Positions 34,301 through 45,478 of a DNA stretch of 64,000 bases are shown one piece after another. The stretch comes from Reticulascus tulasneorum. Its lineage: Eukaryota; Ascomycota; Sordariomycetes; Glomerellales; Reticulascaceae. Location of the stretch: assembly GCA_001557505.1 (NCBI GenBank), contig LSAX01000003.1:1736001-1800000 (forward strand), in the 5' to 3' direction. The stretch's first letter is position 1. Each line of letters opens with the position of its first letter. Both the position numbers and the translations under genes were made by a program. Under the pieces are notes generated by a model that searched no databases, was not told where the DNA came from, and was given only the letters and a program-made list of their open reading frames with translations.

Positions 34301-36947
34301 GGGGCTCTCTTCCAGGACCTTCTGGTTCCGGCGTTGCAAAGAGCAGTCTCGTTCTCCCGCAGAGACGACAGCTCCTTTTCCGTCTCCGAGAACCTGCACC
34401 TCGATATGTCGCGCCCGTTCGACAAAATGCTCAACAAACATACCCGCATCGCCGAAGTTTGCTTCTGCGAGCCGCTGCACGCTCTGGAATGCATCCGCCA
34501 AAGTGGCTTCGTCATCACAGCGCCGGAGGCCGATGCCGCCGCCCCCCGCCGTGCTTTTCAGCATCACAGGGTACGTGATCCTCTCCGCCTCCTTGAGCGC
34601 ATCTTCGATTGATACAAGGAGGTGCTTACTCCCTGGCACGACAGGCACGCCGGCTTCAAGGGCAACCTCACGCGCCAGGTGCTTGAGGCCGAGCTGGCGC
34701 ATCTGATCTGGTGTGGGGCCGATCCAGATGAGGCCGGCAGCTTCGACTTCGGTGGCGAAGGAGGCGTTTTCAGCGAGGAAGCCGTAGCCTGGGATGATGG
34801 CGCTGGCACCGGCACTTTTGGCAAGGGAAATGATCTGCGAGCCATTCAGATAGGTCTCGGAGACGCTACTACCCTCGAGTGGTAGGGAGACATCTGCGTC
34901 CCGGACATGCGGCGATCTGGCATCTGCCTCCGAGTGAATCGTGATGGCTTTCAAGCCCATCGACCGCAGCGTGCGTATGATCCGCACCGCTATCTCTCCG
35001 CGATTCGCGATGAGAACAGAAGTGATGGCGTGCTTCTCGCTTATTCCATTCACCTGCTTGGGACTCTTTTGCGTATCCATAAACGCTCGCCAGCCCCCGA
35101 ACGGCGTGATATCCACCACGTCCTCGAGCCCATACGGCTCGCAGACGAAACCGTGAGCCCAGCTCCCGTCCTGCAGCTCGATGGACCCGATCGCCAGCGG
35201 CGAGGCTATCGTCTTCAGAAAGCCGGCCATCTCGCCCTGCGGCAGCTGCCAGACTTCAACATCGATGGCCTGGCCGCCTGCCTCGGCGGGCGCGCGCTTC
35301 AGTCCCGGCTTCTGGACTTTAGTGTCTGACTTCAGCGCGTAGAGGCAGTAGTTTGGCGACGTTGTTGTTGCGACCTCTAGGACGGCGCCCCGGGCGGTGA
35401 GGGTGCTATTCAGGGGGAAGCCGGAGAGATGGGCGCCGACGACTACTAGACGGATCATGTCCCCTTTAAGTGCAGTCTCGTCTCCCAGCTTGAACGATTC
35501 CCGCTTTTCCACCTTCGTGGCCCCTAGCCGTCTCTTTGCGTCAGAAACCCACTCCCGACATAGGGCAAGCAGCTTCCCCTCCTCCCATGTCCTCGCGATA
35601 ACCGTAATCCCAAACGGCAACCCGTCCTCCCTCCACCCGGCCGGGACCGACACCGCCGCCCAATCCATGAAATTCACAAAATTCGTGTACGTGCCCAGGA
35701 TCGCATTCTCCTTCACCGGCTCCTTCGCCACATCCTCCATAGTCGGGAATGTCGGCGTCGTCGGCACGAAGATGGCGTCATACTCGCCGAATGCCAGCTC
35801 GATCTGCCGCGCTAGATCCTGACGCAGGTACTCGGCGGCGAAGAGGTCTGCGGCGTTGAACTTGCGGGCCTGGAGGATGATGGACCGCACCACGGGGTCC
35901 ATTGCGTCCGGGGATGATTCGATAAAGGTTTGGATCGCGGCGTAGCGCTCGGCAACCCACGGACCCTCGTAAAGGAGATGGGCGAGCTGGAAAAGGGGCG
36001 TAAAGTCGGTTGGCTGGAGTTCCCAGCCGAGTGTTTTCGCCTTTGCCAGTGCAATATCGTAGGCGATGGCTTGCTCTTCCCGGCCAAACCAGTCTGGTTT
36101 GTCGCAGATCGCGAGACGCCGCCCGCTTGGGATGGGGGATTTCTCCTCCGGCCGTTTCCTAGAGTACGAATCTTCCGAGTCGAACCCCTCGGCCACGGAA
36201 AGCACGGTCTCGGCATCTTCGACCGTCAAGGCAAAGATAGAAACGCAATCCAAGCTTCGACAAGCCGGGACGACACCCCGCGCACTGATCGCTCCCCGGG
36301 TAGGCTTCAGTCCCACAACGTTGTTCAGCCCAGCCGGCACCCTCCCGCTCCCCGCCGTGTCCGTCCCTAAACTAAATGCCACCACGCCCCTCGCCACAAC
36401 GACCGCACTCCCGGCACTCGAGCCGCCACTAACCCTGCCCTCGTCGAATGCGTTTCCTACAGCGCCATAAGGGCTCCGAGTCCCAACCAGCCCCGTCGCG
36501 AACTGGTCCAGGTTCGTCTTACCCAGCAGGATAGCGCCGGCCGCTCTGAGACGCGCTATGACCGTTGCATCTGTTTCTGCCGGCCCAGTCGCGAAAGCCG
36601 GACATGCGGCTGTGGTGGGGAATGTGATTGCATCGATATTGTCTTTTGCAGCGAAGGGAACGCCGAAGAGCGGAACGGGGTGGCCGGCACTGCGAAGGGA
36701 CTGGGCATGCTTCCATTGGGATTCTAGCTGGGACGGGGTTGCGAGAGTGATCCAGGCGTTGGAGGTGACTTTAGATTCAGCTTCCCGGAGATCCAGAAGG
36801 CGGGTGAGTCCATCGCCGGTTTCCTGGGCGGTTTTCCATTCTGGGATTGTGAGTGGGAACCCCTCTAGACATTTTGGTTCTGTTCTGCATGTTAGCTTCT
36901 CATCTCGTTATTCTACTACCGATGTAGACAATTCACTTACCAGCCAT
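31355..36947 (-). CDS. DUR1,2: Urea amidolyase (allophanate hydrolase-urea carboxylase fusion, Dur1,2-type)
   Basis: Three exons: 36947-36941 (7 nt, Met-Ala plus one base), 36879-31547 and 31486-31355; 1,823 residues, against 1,835 in yeast. Order: amidase-signature allophanate hydrolase with the Lys81/Ser156/Ser180 triad (Ala-Ala-Lys-Asp-Asn, Gly-Gly-Ser-Ser, Asp-Thr-Ala-Gly-Ser); its C-terminal domain to about 605; biotin carboxylase from about 620 (Ile-Ala-Asn-Arg-Gly-Glu, Gly-Gly-Gly-Gly-Ile-Gly, Glu-Val-Asn-Ala-Arg-Leu-Gln-Val-Glu-His); carboxyltransferase halves; and a biotinyl domain. It converts urea, ATP and bicarbonate to allophanate, then to ammonia and CO2. Oddity: the biotinyl-lysine motif reads Glu-Ala-Asn-Lys1787-Met-Glu, with Asn where Met is canonical. 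The last intron (31546-31487) lies six codons before this lysine. A related activity (guanidine carboxylation) is possible, since the carboxylase family contains both. Confidence 0.93.
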
Positions 36948-37928
36948 GTCTGTAATCAACCGGTCGTCTCATCCAAGATTGTCGATCTGGCATAGAGATA
37001 TATCTACCTTTATTAACTTACCCTCAAACCCACGGATGTTGTGAATTCGAAATAATACGTTGCCAGTCTCCAAGTCGTGATCAAGATTGCCGTGCCTACG
37101 GGCTCGTGTAAGCCGCCGCCGGGCTCCGGATCCAATACCTTATCGGACAGAGTTACACAGTTACGTACTGCTTGAACGATCAACACAAGTCAAAGGCCTA
37201 GACAAATGCACGTAGAATGGATCATATCGCGAGGATGGGAGGATGAGCGCTTTAGTGGTTGGGTGTTGAGAACGGGCCGCTATTTCGAATCGAGCTTGGT
37301 GCCAATCTGCAAGCCTCATTCCCGAATTCGGTGTCGAGAGGGTGGCCGGCGGCACACCGCAAGACACATCGTGCCTCGCCGTCGGCGAAGTGGAGGCATA
37401 ATCCCGATCTCCCCTCACCAACTGCCGGGGGCGAGACTATGCCGATTATTACCTAAACCCGAGCCTCTAGTAAATAGAGATGCTATTCATAAGTACATCT
37501 TCTTGATGCTTTGGTAATCAGGCAACCAAAGCTGGTTTGGAACTGAACGTTTGGGAGGCACTGGTTGCGAAGAGAATCTCGCATCACATCGAAGCGATGC
37601 TGGTAAATAATATTACAATTGCATAAATACAAAGCCTTCTTTAGGCATGCCAGCTAATAGTGGCTTTTCTCCTCTTTATGCTTCCTCTACCTCCTTGGGT
37701 ATCATGTGCATATAAACAATCCAATATTCCTTTCTGGTCGATTCGTGTATGTGACTCCAAATCCAGCTCGCTGCAGTGCAAGCCTCACACGAAGTAACCA
37801 TTCTTATACATTAAAGAGCCCTCCACAGATTCGAATGAATATTACAACAACGAACACTGGGTTTGCGGAGGCCTTAAACTTTTGTTGGCCGCAGGCCACT
37901 TCCACTGGCCCTCTTTGCCTCAGGCATT
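36948..37928. other. Promoter region of urea amidolyase and 3' flank of the protease gene
   Basis: About 1 kb between two minus-strand genes. No gene is recognised. The first half is probably the regulatory region of urea amidolyase. Confidence 0.6.
36996..37005. promoter_or_regulatory. Palindromic GATA pair upstream of urea amidolyase
   Basis: A perfect 10-nt palindrome, AGATATATCT, lies 49-58 nt before the start codon and contains two inverted GATA cores. A stricter GATA-factor site (CGATAA on the minus strand) is at 37140-37145. AreA/Nit2-type GATA factors control nitrogen genes in fungi. Sites this short arise by chance, so this is a suggestion. Confidence 0.3.
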
Positions 37929-39702
37929 TTAATAGACGCCGACAATGGCTACGACACAAAGAATGACAGATATGCCACCTCTTATTTGTATTTGATCCCC
38001 AGAAGAGGATTTTGTGGATGTTGCACCTGGCGATGGCGGCGAGGTCTGTGCCATGGCAGTCTCTACAGTCGTTTCGTGGCCGCTGAGACCGAGAGAAGGT
38101 TTTGTGGATGGAAGAGTAGTTTCCGGGCTGGGTGTGATGGGGGTCTCGAGAGTCGTCGACTGGACATCAGATGAGTCCGGCACGCTAAGAGGTTGAGTTG
38201 GTGTGGGTATAGAAGCCACAGTGGTCGAAACCGGAGGTGGTGGCGCCTCCTCTTTAGTAGCGAAGCCTAAGCCAGTCAGTGTCAGTGGACATGGTGTCGG
38301 ATATATCAAGACTCTGTAACTCACCTATCCGCGATTTATCCATGTCAAAAACTGCATAGACGTTCTTGAGGAACAGGTCCCCAAGCAACCAAGCACCTGC
38401 CACAACCTCGTGCCCGTAGATGTTGCTAGTGCACAATCCGTCACTGCCAGCCCCTGACCTCCAGTCTTTTGGTGACACAATGTAGCTGACCCCCGAGAAG
38501 GAGAAGGCAACTTCCTGGTTGCTATCACAGGGTACTGTGTAGGTTGTTCCATCTGCAGTAGAGGAGCCAGGGATGGCTTTATGGAATGCGGCGACATCGG
38601 CTGTGGGTCCAAAGACATAAGTGGTGCCCGTGTCTATGTAGGCAAGCTTGCCCTTGACACCTGCTTTCTTGCCGTTGTAGGACAACCCATCCAATGGGAT
38701 AGCCCAGTCGCCAGCAGCTGCTCCTACGGGAGTGTACGAAATCTCGCCCGTGTACTTGGCTGGGTTGCAAGCGCCAAAACTGATCTCGCCCGTGTTCGGG
38801 CCATCCGAAGATCTACTCAGGGAGACACAGAAGATGTTTGACTTAATCTGGCCCGAGCCCTTCACGGCTTGCATGAAGTTCTCGGATTCGCCACCAGCCA
38901 TCGACAATCCAAGGATCCCGTCAAATGGGAAATGTTGAAAGTCATTGGATGTTGCACTAGCAACGCCGAATTGCAGAGGAAATTTGAGCCCAGCCAGCGA
39001 GAATGTGTCCTTCACCTTGGAGCCTTGGACGGAGCCGGATCCGTAAGCAACTCGGAAGTCATCCGGAGTCTGGTCATAGGTGTCGGAATCGCCAGGTCCG
39101 AAAGAGTCATGCAGACCACAGGCGGTGGACTTGCAGGTGGAGCCCATTACCCATGTCGTTCCAGCACCGGTGTCGACGAGCATGTACAGTGGCTTCTCCT
39201 TGGAACCAAGCTTGACCTTGGCGAAGTAGGAGAAGTCGGTGCCATCCTGGTATATCCCGGCACTGTTCTTCTGAGTGGTGGCAGCAGGCGTCACAACCGA
39301 GTATCGGTTGGTTCTCTTGACCAGATCCGAGTGTTCCTCGCGTGTCCGTGATGGTCGAAACCTCGCATACCTCTGGGCCAATCGGTCGGCTTCTCGAGCA
39401 ACTCGGCCAGGTGAGGGAGTGTCGGCCTGACATTTGTCCGTGGTCAGCATTCGGAAAGAATAGCGTGGTGGCTGGTGACTTACATGAGAGACCCTCCGAG
39501 TAATCTCGAAGGTCCGCCCTTTGGCGGCCTTTACGGCGTCTAACGCCTCCTCACTCAGGCCGACACGAGCGTCCAGCTGCCTCTTCTGCTCTGTCGTGCA
39601 ATCCCCATCCTCTTCACATCGGTAGGCTGGGATCCAAGGGAAGAAGGCGTATGTGGTTGCAATCCATAGCGAGAGCTGGGCCAAGATAACGATCAGACGC
39701 AT
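37929..39702 (-). CDS. Secreted GPI-anchored-type aspartic protease (pepsin family A1)
   Basis: Three exons: 39702-39484, 39426-38325 and 38266-37929; 552 residues if both introns are removed. A signal peptide is clear (residues 1-19). A propeptide ends at a kexin-type Lys110-Arg111 site. Both catalytic aspartates are present: Asp158-Thr-Gly in Val-Asp-Thr-Gly-Ala-Gly-Thr-Thr-Trp, and Asp338-Thr-Gly-Thr-Thr-Tyr. The flap region Ala-Tyr-Gly-Ser-Gly-Ser-Val is visible. After the catalytic domain comes a Ser/Thr/Pro-rich stalk (about 445-525) and a hydrophobic C-terminal tail after small residues (Ser-Ser-Ser-Gly), as in GPI-anchored yapsin/CtsD-like enzymes at the plasma membrane or wall. Start: the ATG at 39702, since the frame upstream has no earlier ATG before the stop. 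Intron 1 (57 nt, no stop) is divisible by three, so a longer isoform with 19 extra propeptide residues is possible. Confidence 0.9.
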
Positions 39703-40516
39703 GGTGACTGGCACCCGCACCTGGCTAGCCGGACAACGATCCCCTCAGCAATCCCGGAGGGGAGTTGAGTGGCTCGTGGATGGCCAATTGGCACGAGAAC
39801 AGCGAGGGAGCTGTTCAGGTTGAGTGGCGGAGTGAACCAGAGACAATCATGGGGCGAAGGTTGTCTCAACGGTGTGGCAATTGGGAGACAATCGGTTCTG
39901 GTGAGGGCAAACGGGGATACGGTCGATCGGCGGGCTCGGGGTTCGAGAGTACCAGACTCCCGTCGGGCGAGTGGTGGGAAGAGGCGAAGGCGGTGATTAA
40001 GAGATTAATGATTATGCGAGCAGCATTGGTGGTTGCTGTCCGGTCCGAACTCACACCCGAAGCACCGGCGGCAAGGTGCTCGAAGAACTGGGCGAAGGAA
40101 AGATGGTGATGGGATGAAGTACAGAGCGCAGAGCAGAGTATACAAGATGCAATGTCAGGACTGGCTGGGGGAGATGCTGTGAAAATGCTGTATGCGTATG
40201 CCGGCTAGTCGAACGAATTACAAGACAAAAGAGATGCCACCAGCCAGGGACTGCCAGAGACACTATGCAGGACAATGAGACAAGGGAACGCGGAAGCGAG
40301 TCTATTTACGACGGGACAAGCGACGACGACGAGGACAATGCCACCCGAAGAAATGGAAAGACACACGCTGGCTGATGATGGTGACGATGACCCAATGTAG
40401 GCAGGAGGAGAGAAGGGAGGTAGGGAGGAGGGAGAGAGAGGAGAAGAGAGGTTGAGGGGAGGAGGAGGAGTCTGTGACGGATCGGGATCGTGGGGAAGAT
40501 GTATGTTACGTACGTC

Positions 40517-40565
40517 GAGGAGGAGGAGGAGGAGGTGGAGGAGGAGGTGGAGGAGGAGGTGGAGG
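40517..40565. repeat. GGA/GGT imperfect triplet repeat with a 12-nt higher-order unit
   Basis: The run is GAG triplets interrupted every fourth triplet by GTG, giving three copies of a 12-nt unit (GGAGGAGGAGGT). Confidence 0.9.
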
Positions 40566-40764
40566 TTCAAAGATCTTAGGAAGGTCGACGAGGTCCACCG
40601 TGGATGTGGTGGTGTTGACTCGCAGCAGGCAGGTCAGGTAGGTAGCAAGGGTGCAGAGCACCAGGGGGTGCGGGCCAAAGTACCTGCCTCGGCCATTACC
40701 GCGGGGAAAGATACATGCTGAAAGAGCCAAGCTCGGTGTAAGTGGTGGGTGTGACCATACCATA

Positions 40765-40786
40765 CCATCCATCCATCCATCCATCC
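40765..40786. repeat. CCAT tetranucleotide microsatellite
   Basis: About five CCAT copies. Confidence 0.9.
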
Positions 40787-43643
40787 ACTGTAACTTATTC
40801 GTATATACGTATGCATGACCCTTTTCTCTCTCTACCGGAGGATCTGCAATTGGGGAGAATATGGAGCCAGGAAAAGCCACTATCAGGTGGAAAGCTGCCC
40901 GGGCTGGAAACAGCTTGTGGCCGTCTCTCGTCCAACCGCCCGCCGTTTCTGAGCTTTCAATGGAACCCACGCAGTCCAGCTGCATCTTTTTTTCCCGGGC
41001 TGCCCCTTGGTGGTTCCTTGGTGGCGGCGTCATCCCTGTTAGCTGCCTCGTAGTGGCACAGACGGAGCTAGTGGATGCATCCAGTACTTCCAGTGACCCA
41101 GCAGCCCCCAAACGAGCCACCCGGGTTTTGGTGACAGGGTGCGGTATGTCGCACACGTGATTAAGTCGCGGCATGTCTCTGGGGCGGCCGATGTTTAGCG
41201 GTCTCCTGAACAAAGGGTGTGCCCCTGTACTAAGTCATGCACCTCTGATTGGATATCTGTTTTCTCTTTGTGAGTGTTTTACGGGGTATCGTACAGGGGG
41301 GGGGGGGCTCTTGGTCTTTTGATTGCCCTGACAGCAATCATTCGGCTCCCACTTCGTACGTGCGCTACGAGTTCAGCGCCATCCGTCACTATGACTACAC
41401 TATCTTGGGGCTGCTCGTTCTACGCATTTCACGACAGGGCTGTCCCAAGTAAGATAGTCCCGCGGGAGTTTGGCCTCTCTTCCAATGATCAGAGACTTTG
41501 GCTCATCCAGCTACGCCTCGATTCATGCTCCCATCCACCTCGCATATCTAAGCATGTTCGGATAATTTTGCCAGTCGCCCTTTCGGGCTACCAATACTCC
41601 TCAGCCAAAAGTTGGCGCCAAAAAAGACCATGGCTTGAGATATGCTGCAGCCACCAAGAAACCCGGTTGAACTAGCGCTCTGGCCCATGCGGAAAAGCAG
41701 GGGCTTTGAATGGTTCCACTTCCACATGCCCTTCTTCCTCTTCCTCCTCACGCTCCTCAATCACCACCAATCTCGCACTTGCGTCTCTATTGCTACGTAT
41801 GTGTACGCCTCCCTCGTCGACGCAGGGGGTGAACAGACAGTGGACCAATGACGAAAATCCTCGTTACGGCTGGATCTGCGCCAGCCTTCATGGGAAACAC
41901 ACTCGACTGATACTGATCATATCAAGATGCCTCCAAATCGAGCCAGGTTCATCAAAGATAACACCGCTCTTTGAACCTCCCCAAGAGATGAAGGATCTTC
42001 TGCTGGAATGAGATATTCCCACCTCGCCCGTGCCTATGAATGCTACTGTGACGGGTGGACAATAATTAATAGTGCCTCGTTAAAAAGCGACTGCAGCAGA
42101 ATCAAATTTGGCAATATTGCAAACAGCACAATGTATATTTTATGCCCTCCATTTCCCAACTATGCCGTAATATAGTAGTCCGTATACAGACACATCTTTA
42201 GCCTCTGCACCTTACACCAAGCATGTTTCAATAACCCTCACTACTCTCGTTGCTGCTACGCACACAGTTCCGTTTATACATGCAGACCAAGCTCCATAAT
42301 GCTCCCCTTTCCGCATCGGCTGAATCAAGAAGCTTGCATTGGCCCGATATTAGGACATGATTCCTCCATTGGCTCTTTTTGCCAGAATCCGATGTATCCG
42401 GGGAAGGAAAACAAACGCCAGCATTGTCCGTCGATTAAACTAAGAAATTCGTTCAAAGCAGACATGGGCGGTCGTATCCGGCTGTGCAAGTGGCCAGAAG
42501 GAAAAAAAAGGAGGTGCACACCATTCGACGGGCGACACTCATACCAAAAGAACGGGCTCCGAGGGGTGGACCTGAGCCATCTCCAAAAATCCCAGCATGC
42601 ACCCCTGCGGGCCGACAGCTATCTCCTTGTCACTTTGAGCCTTGACGCCTCCGAGCAAACTGCGAATCTTACACGACGTAGTCCGTATGTACTGCGGACT
42701 TCGTCGAGAATACGAGGAAGCTGCTATTTATGACCTATGGACACCGTCCTGGTCTGTATAAACTACCCAGGCCGTCGATCCCGCCAGACCTTGCAAACCT
42801 TCCACCAGCAGAGGATACCATGTTATGGACAGCGGGCCAACGCAGCTGTGGATTTCCACCAGGGCGGACGACTGCAGGAGCCAGGAGGTTGCATCAGTCC
42901 AACCTGTTGGTGCTGAGACGGGCTTGCTACGTCCTGTTGGTGTCAATGCTCTCTCCCTTCACTTGGAAATACCAAATTATGTTGTTGAAATGCAATTGCT
43001 GAGGCCAATCTCAACTCGGCAGAAACTTGCAAAACAGGGAAACCCCCCACATGATCCTCAATCATGCCCACATGCCTTTGGAAATCCAGATCTCAATTGC
43101 GCTATGATGATCGCTGGAGATAATGTGCGGGTCATCCAATTGCGATCTTCCGAACCGTGCAAAGGGCCAAGCGGTGCCAAAGTTTCAGCCTCCTGACCAC
43201 AATCACACCCCCCCAGTCCGCTCCGTAGGGCCTGCGAAAGACATCCAATCAAACTGTCTTAAAGATTACCTTAGCTTGGGGATGGGGCGCTATGGGGCTT
43301 GGGGGAATAACGAGGCAAAAGCAAGCTATGATCGCGCGGCTTTCGGATTTTAGACGATGTAGGCTAGATCTGTCCATGCTAAAATAAGAGGCTTACGGAT
43401 TAGTCTACTTGCCTACTACGTCCTAGAGTTGGCTGTCAACGGTGTCAAAAGGGCCTGATTCAAATGTTGCCAAGCGACTAACCTCAACGGCCGTTGGAAT
43501 GCGCAACTTTCACCGACAGCACAATGAGATCCCCCATTAACATCACCATCAAATCTGGGTTTTAAACTTCCTGTCTGGAATCTTTCGAGATTGCGTTTAG
43601 AAGCTGGCTCCAGAAATTCTAATGCTCCAGTTTTAGGTCTCTA

Positions 43644-44669
43644 CTACGCTGAGGAACTGTTCCTATCTTGAAAATGCCAATACTCGTCGTGCCACCGTTG
43701 TGCATTTTTCAGCACCTTGAGGTCGGGAGAACCGTCCGAGCTAGAGGACGAGAGTTGCTCATTGACAGCGCTGAACCTCGCCGCAGCTTCCGAAGCCAAA
43801 TGGCCACCTGCGCTGATGGTTCGCAGAAACCACCACACTGACTCGTTCCTCCACTGCAGGGACTCTGCGAGCCTCAAGGTCTCTTCAAACATTGCTGAGA
43901 TGGCATCCACATCTCGATGCTTGCCTGTTTCTAGAAGAAAATAGAGGAATGACCAGCCCGATATATCAACGTGGTGCTTGAAAGCCCAAACTTTGACATC
44001 GTGCACGATGAGCGACAACTGGCTGTCCTCGTGATTACCTCGTAGAGACGTTACCAGCCAACGAGCATGATTCCAGGCGTAGTAATTCCGAGGATGTCTC
44101 TCTGCGGCAACCATAACCACAGTCTTCATATCCTCAGCAGCATCAACGAGCATGCCGCGGCCCCGGTACTGCTCCATTAACCAGCGACGATGACTCCAGA
44201 GAGTTGGTGACTTCGTGTGGCGATGCAGACGACTCGTGAGCAAGCTGTCCAGGAATCGTTTCTCATCTTTCCAGCGAAGATCTGCTCCTTCTTCCTGGTC
44301 CATTACTCTCTGGAGGATTCGTTTCCTGGTGTTCGCGCTCGTGAGATGCTCAGGGTCCATGAGGAGTAGAACACCAGTCGCTGCGCGAAGCTCATCGTCT
44401 GACTTGGACGATTCATCTGCGATATAAGCTTGAAGTATCTGGCGAGCAACCAGGAAGGCTTGAACGAGACGCAACTTCGGGATAGCAATGGCGTGTCCAT
44501 CTCGAAGAAAGGTTTCGGACCCTGTCGCATGACTCTTGCCTAAGAACTCGATCTCCAGCAGAGCATCGCCGTCCCACTGTGTGAGTGCATTCGATATATC
44601 TCGGTACACCTTGGAATGGTCACCGCTCTTCAGGAACGCCACGACATCTTTATCTAGGGCTCGGGACAT
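43644..44669 (-). CDS. PTAR1-like protein (protein prenyltransferase alpha-subunit repeats)
   Basis: Single exon of 341 residues with an ATG at 44669. It contains prenyltransferase alpha-subunit (PPTA) helical repeats: Leu-Trp-Ser-His-Arg-Arg-Trp-Leu near the middle, Tyr-Ala-Trp-Asn-His-Ala-Arg-Trp-Leu about 45 residues on, then weaker Trp-Ser-Phe-Leu and Trp-Trp-Phe-Leu repeats. The spacing, the long N-terminal region before the first repeat and the overall length fit PTAR1, the alpha subunit of geranylgeranyltransferase type III in animals, better than Ram2 (farnesyl/GGTase-I) or Bet4 (Rab GGTase). PTAR1 pairs with the Rab GGTase beta subunit and prenylates Ykt6 in animals; the role in fungi is less studied. 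Divergent from GET1. Confidence 0.8.
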   Translation of the reverse strand: MSRALDKDVVAFLKSGDHSKVYRDISNALTQWDGDALLEIEFLGKSHATGSETFLRDGHAIAIPKLRLVQAFLVARQILQAYIADESSKSDDELRAATGVLLLMDPEHLTSANTRKRILQRVMDQEEGADLRWKDEKRFLDSLLTSRLHRHTKSPTLWSHRRWLMEQYRGRGMLVDAAEDMKTVVMVAAERHPRNYYAWNHARWLVTSLRGNHEDSQLSLIVHDVKVWAFKHHVDISGWSFLYFLLETGKHRDVDAISAMFEETLRLAESLQWRNESVWWFLRTISAGGHLASEAAARFSAVNEQLSSSSSDGSPDLKVLKNAQRWHDEYWHFQDRNSSSA

Positions 44670-45478
44670 CGCCTACTTTGGGTATGATCAGATGACCATG
44701 GCCCATCCGTCTGAGGCACAGTCATATGACGCTTAGACTAAAGTATATCAAGTTTCTTTGGGGGGCGCTCGAACTTCAAGAGCCAACCCAATTTGTCTTT
44801 GGCTGGCGGGCCAAGCTCGACGATGTATGAATACTAATGGAGAGGCCATGGTTTTTGGAAGTCGACCTGGGCGATATCAGCATCCACTAAAGGCCCGTGC
44901 ACCTTCAAGTGCTATATCGAATCACTCGATCAGTGAATTCTGTGTGTACCAGAACCCCTTATTCAGCTCAAGCTGCACGCAATACACACCTACCGCCGAT
45001 AGTTATAACTATATGAGTTATTCTTGCCCATGTCACCTGGCGTTCGTGCCACCCGTTTTCAAAGACCCTTCCTCAAGTTTCCTATGCAATCTAATGGCTG
45101 TACAAGTAAATAACCTAGGTTGCCCTAACTCGAAATCGTGTAGTCCGTAGTAGGCCATCAATGATGCTTTACCACGTAACTTCGAAAACAAAGGGCATCC
45201 CGGACATAGAGCACTTCCTCCTGACATTTCACATCCTGCTGCGGGTTTGGATTCAATATAACTACAGAGCAATAAGTCATCGAGATAGAGCAGTGATCCT
45301 GTGTGGATCCACCCTAATCTATCGGGTCCTTTAAAAAAAAATGCAATTCGCGGGGCAATGACATAGGACCACGTTTTCCTCCTACCGTACCTAAGCAGTA
45401 GCCTCGTCTCCCGAAGCTTTCGCGGCATGCTCAGATAACAACAGCGATTCACGATTCTGATCTCTCAGGATTGTCGCA
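44670..45478. promoter_or_regulatory. Divergent promoter region between the PTAR1-like gene and GET1
   Basis: A 0.8 kb spacer containing a GTAGTCCGTAGTAGG block at 45140-45154. No gene is supported. Confidence 0.5.

Larger units (their letters stand above)
39703..43643. other. Gene-poor spacer (3.9 kb)
   Basis: No protein gene is recognised. The stretch has GA/GGT-rich triplet repeats at 40517-40565, a CCAT run at 40765-40786 and GTAGTCCGTA motifs at 42175-42187 and 42678-42699. A minus-strand frame over 40506-41213 ends in poly-proline that is simply the reverse of the GGA/GGT repeat. Open frames at 41550-42010 and 42300-43350 have no family resemblance. Confidence 0.5.

Noticed and set aside
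32043..34706. Several 150-200 codon plus-strand frames over urea amidolyase
   Set aside because: Antisense shadows; the minus-strand frame has complete, recognisable enzyme domains.
40506..41213. 235-codon minus-strand frame ending in a poly-proline tract
   Set aside because: The proline run is the reverse reading of a GGA/GGT microsatellite. The rest has no family resemblance or splice support.
41548..41760. 70-codon minus-strand frame with a hydrophobic stretch
   Set aside because: It begins at a non-ATG codon and has no splice sites or similarity to support a gene.
41548..43350. Multiple overlapping open frames of 60-145 codons
   Set aside because: They overlap on both strands, lack ATG context and conserved motifs, and fit chance expectation in non-AT-rich DNA.
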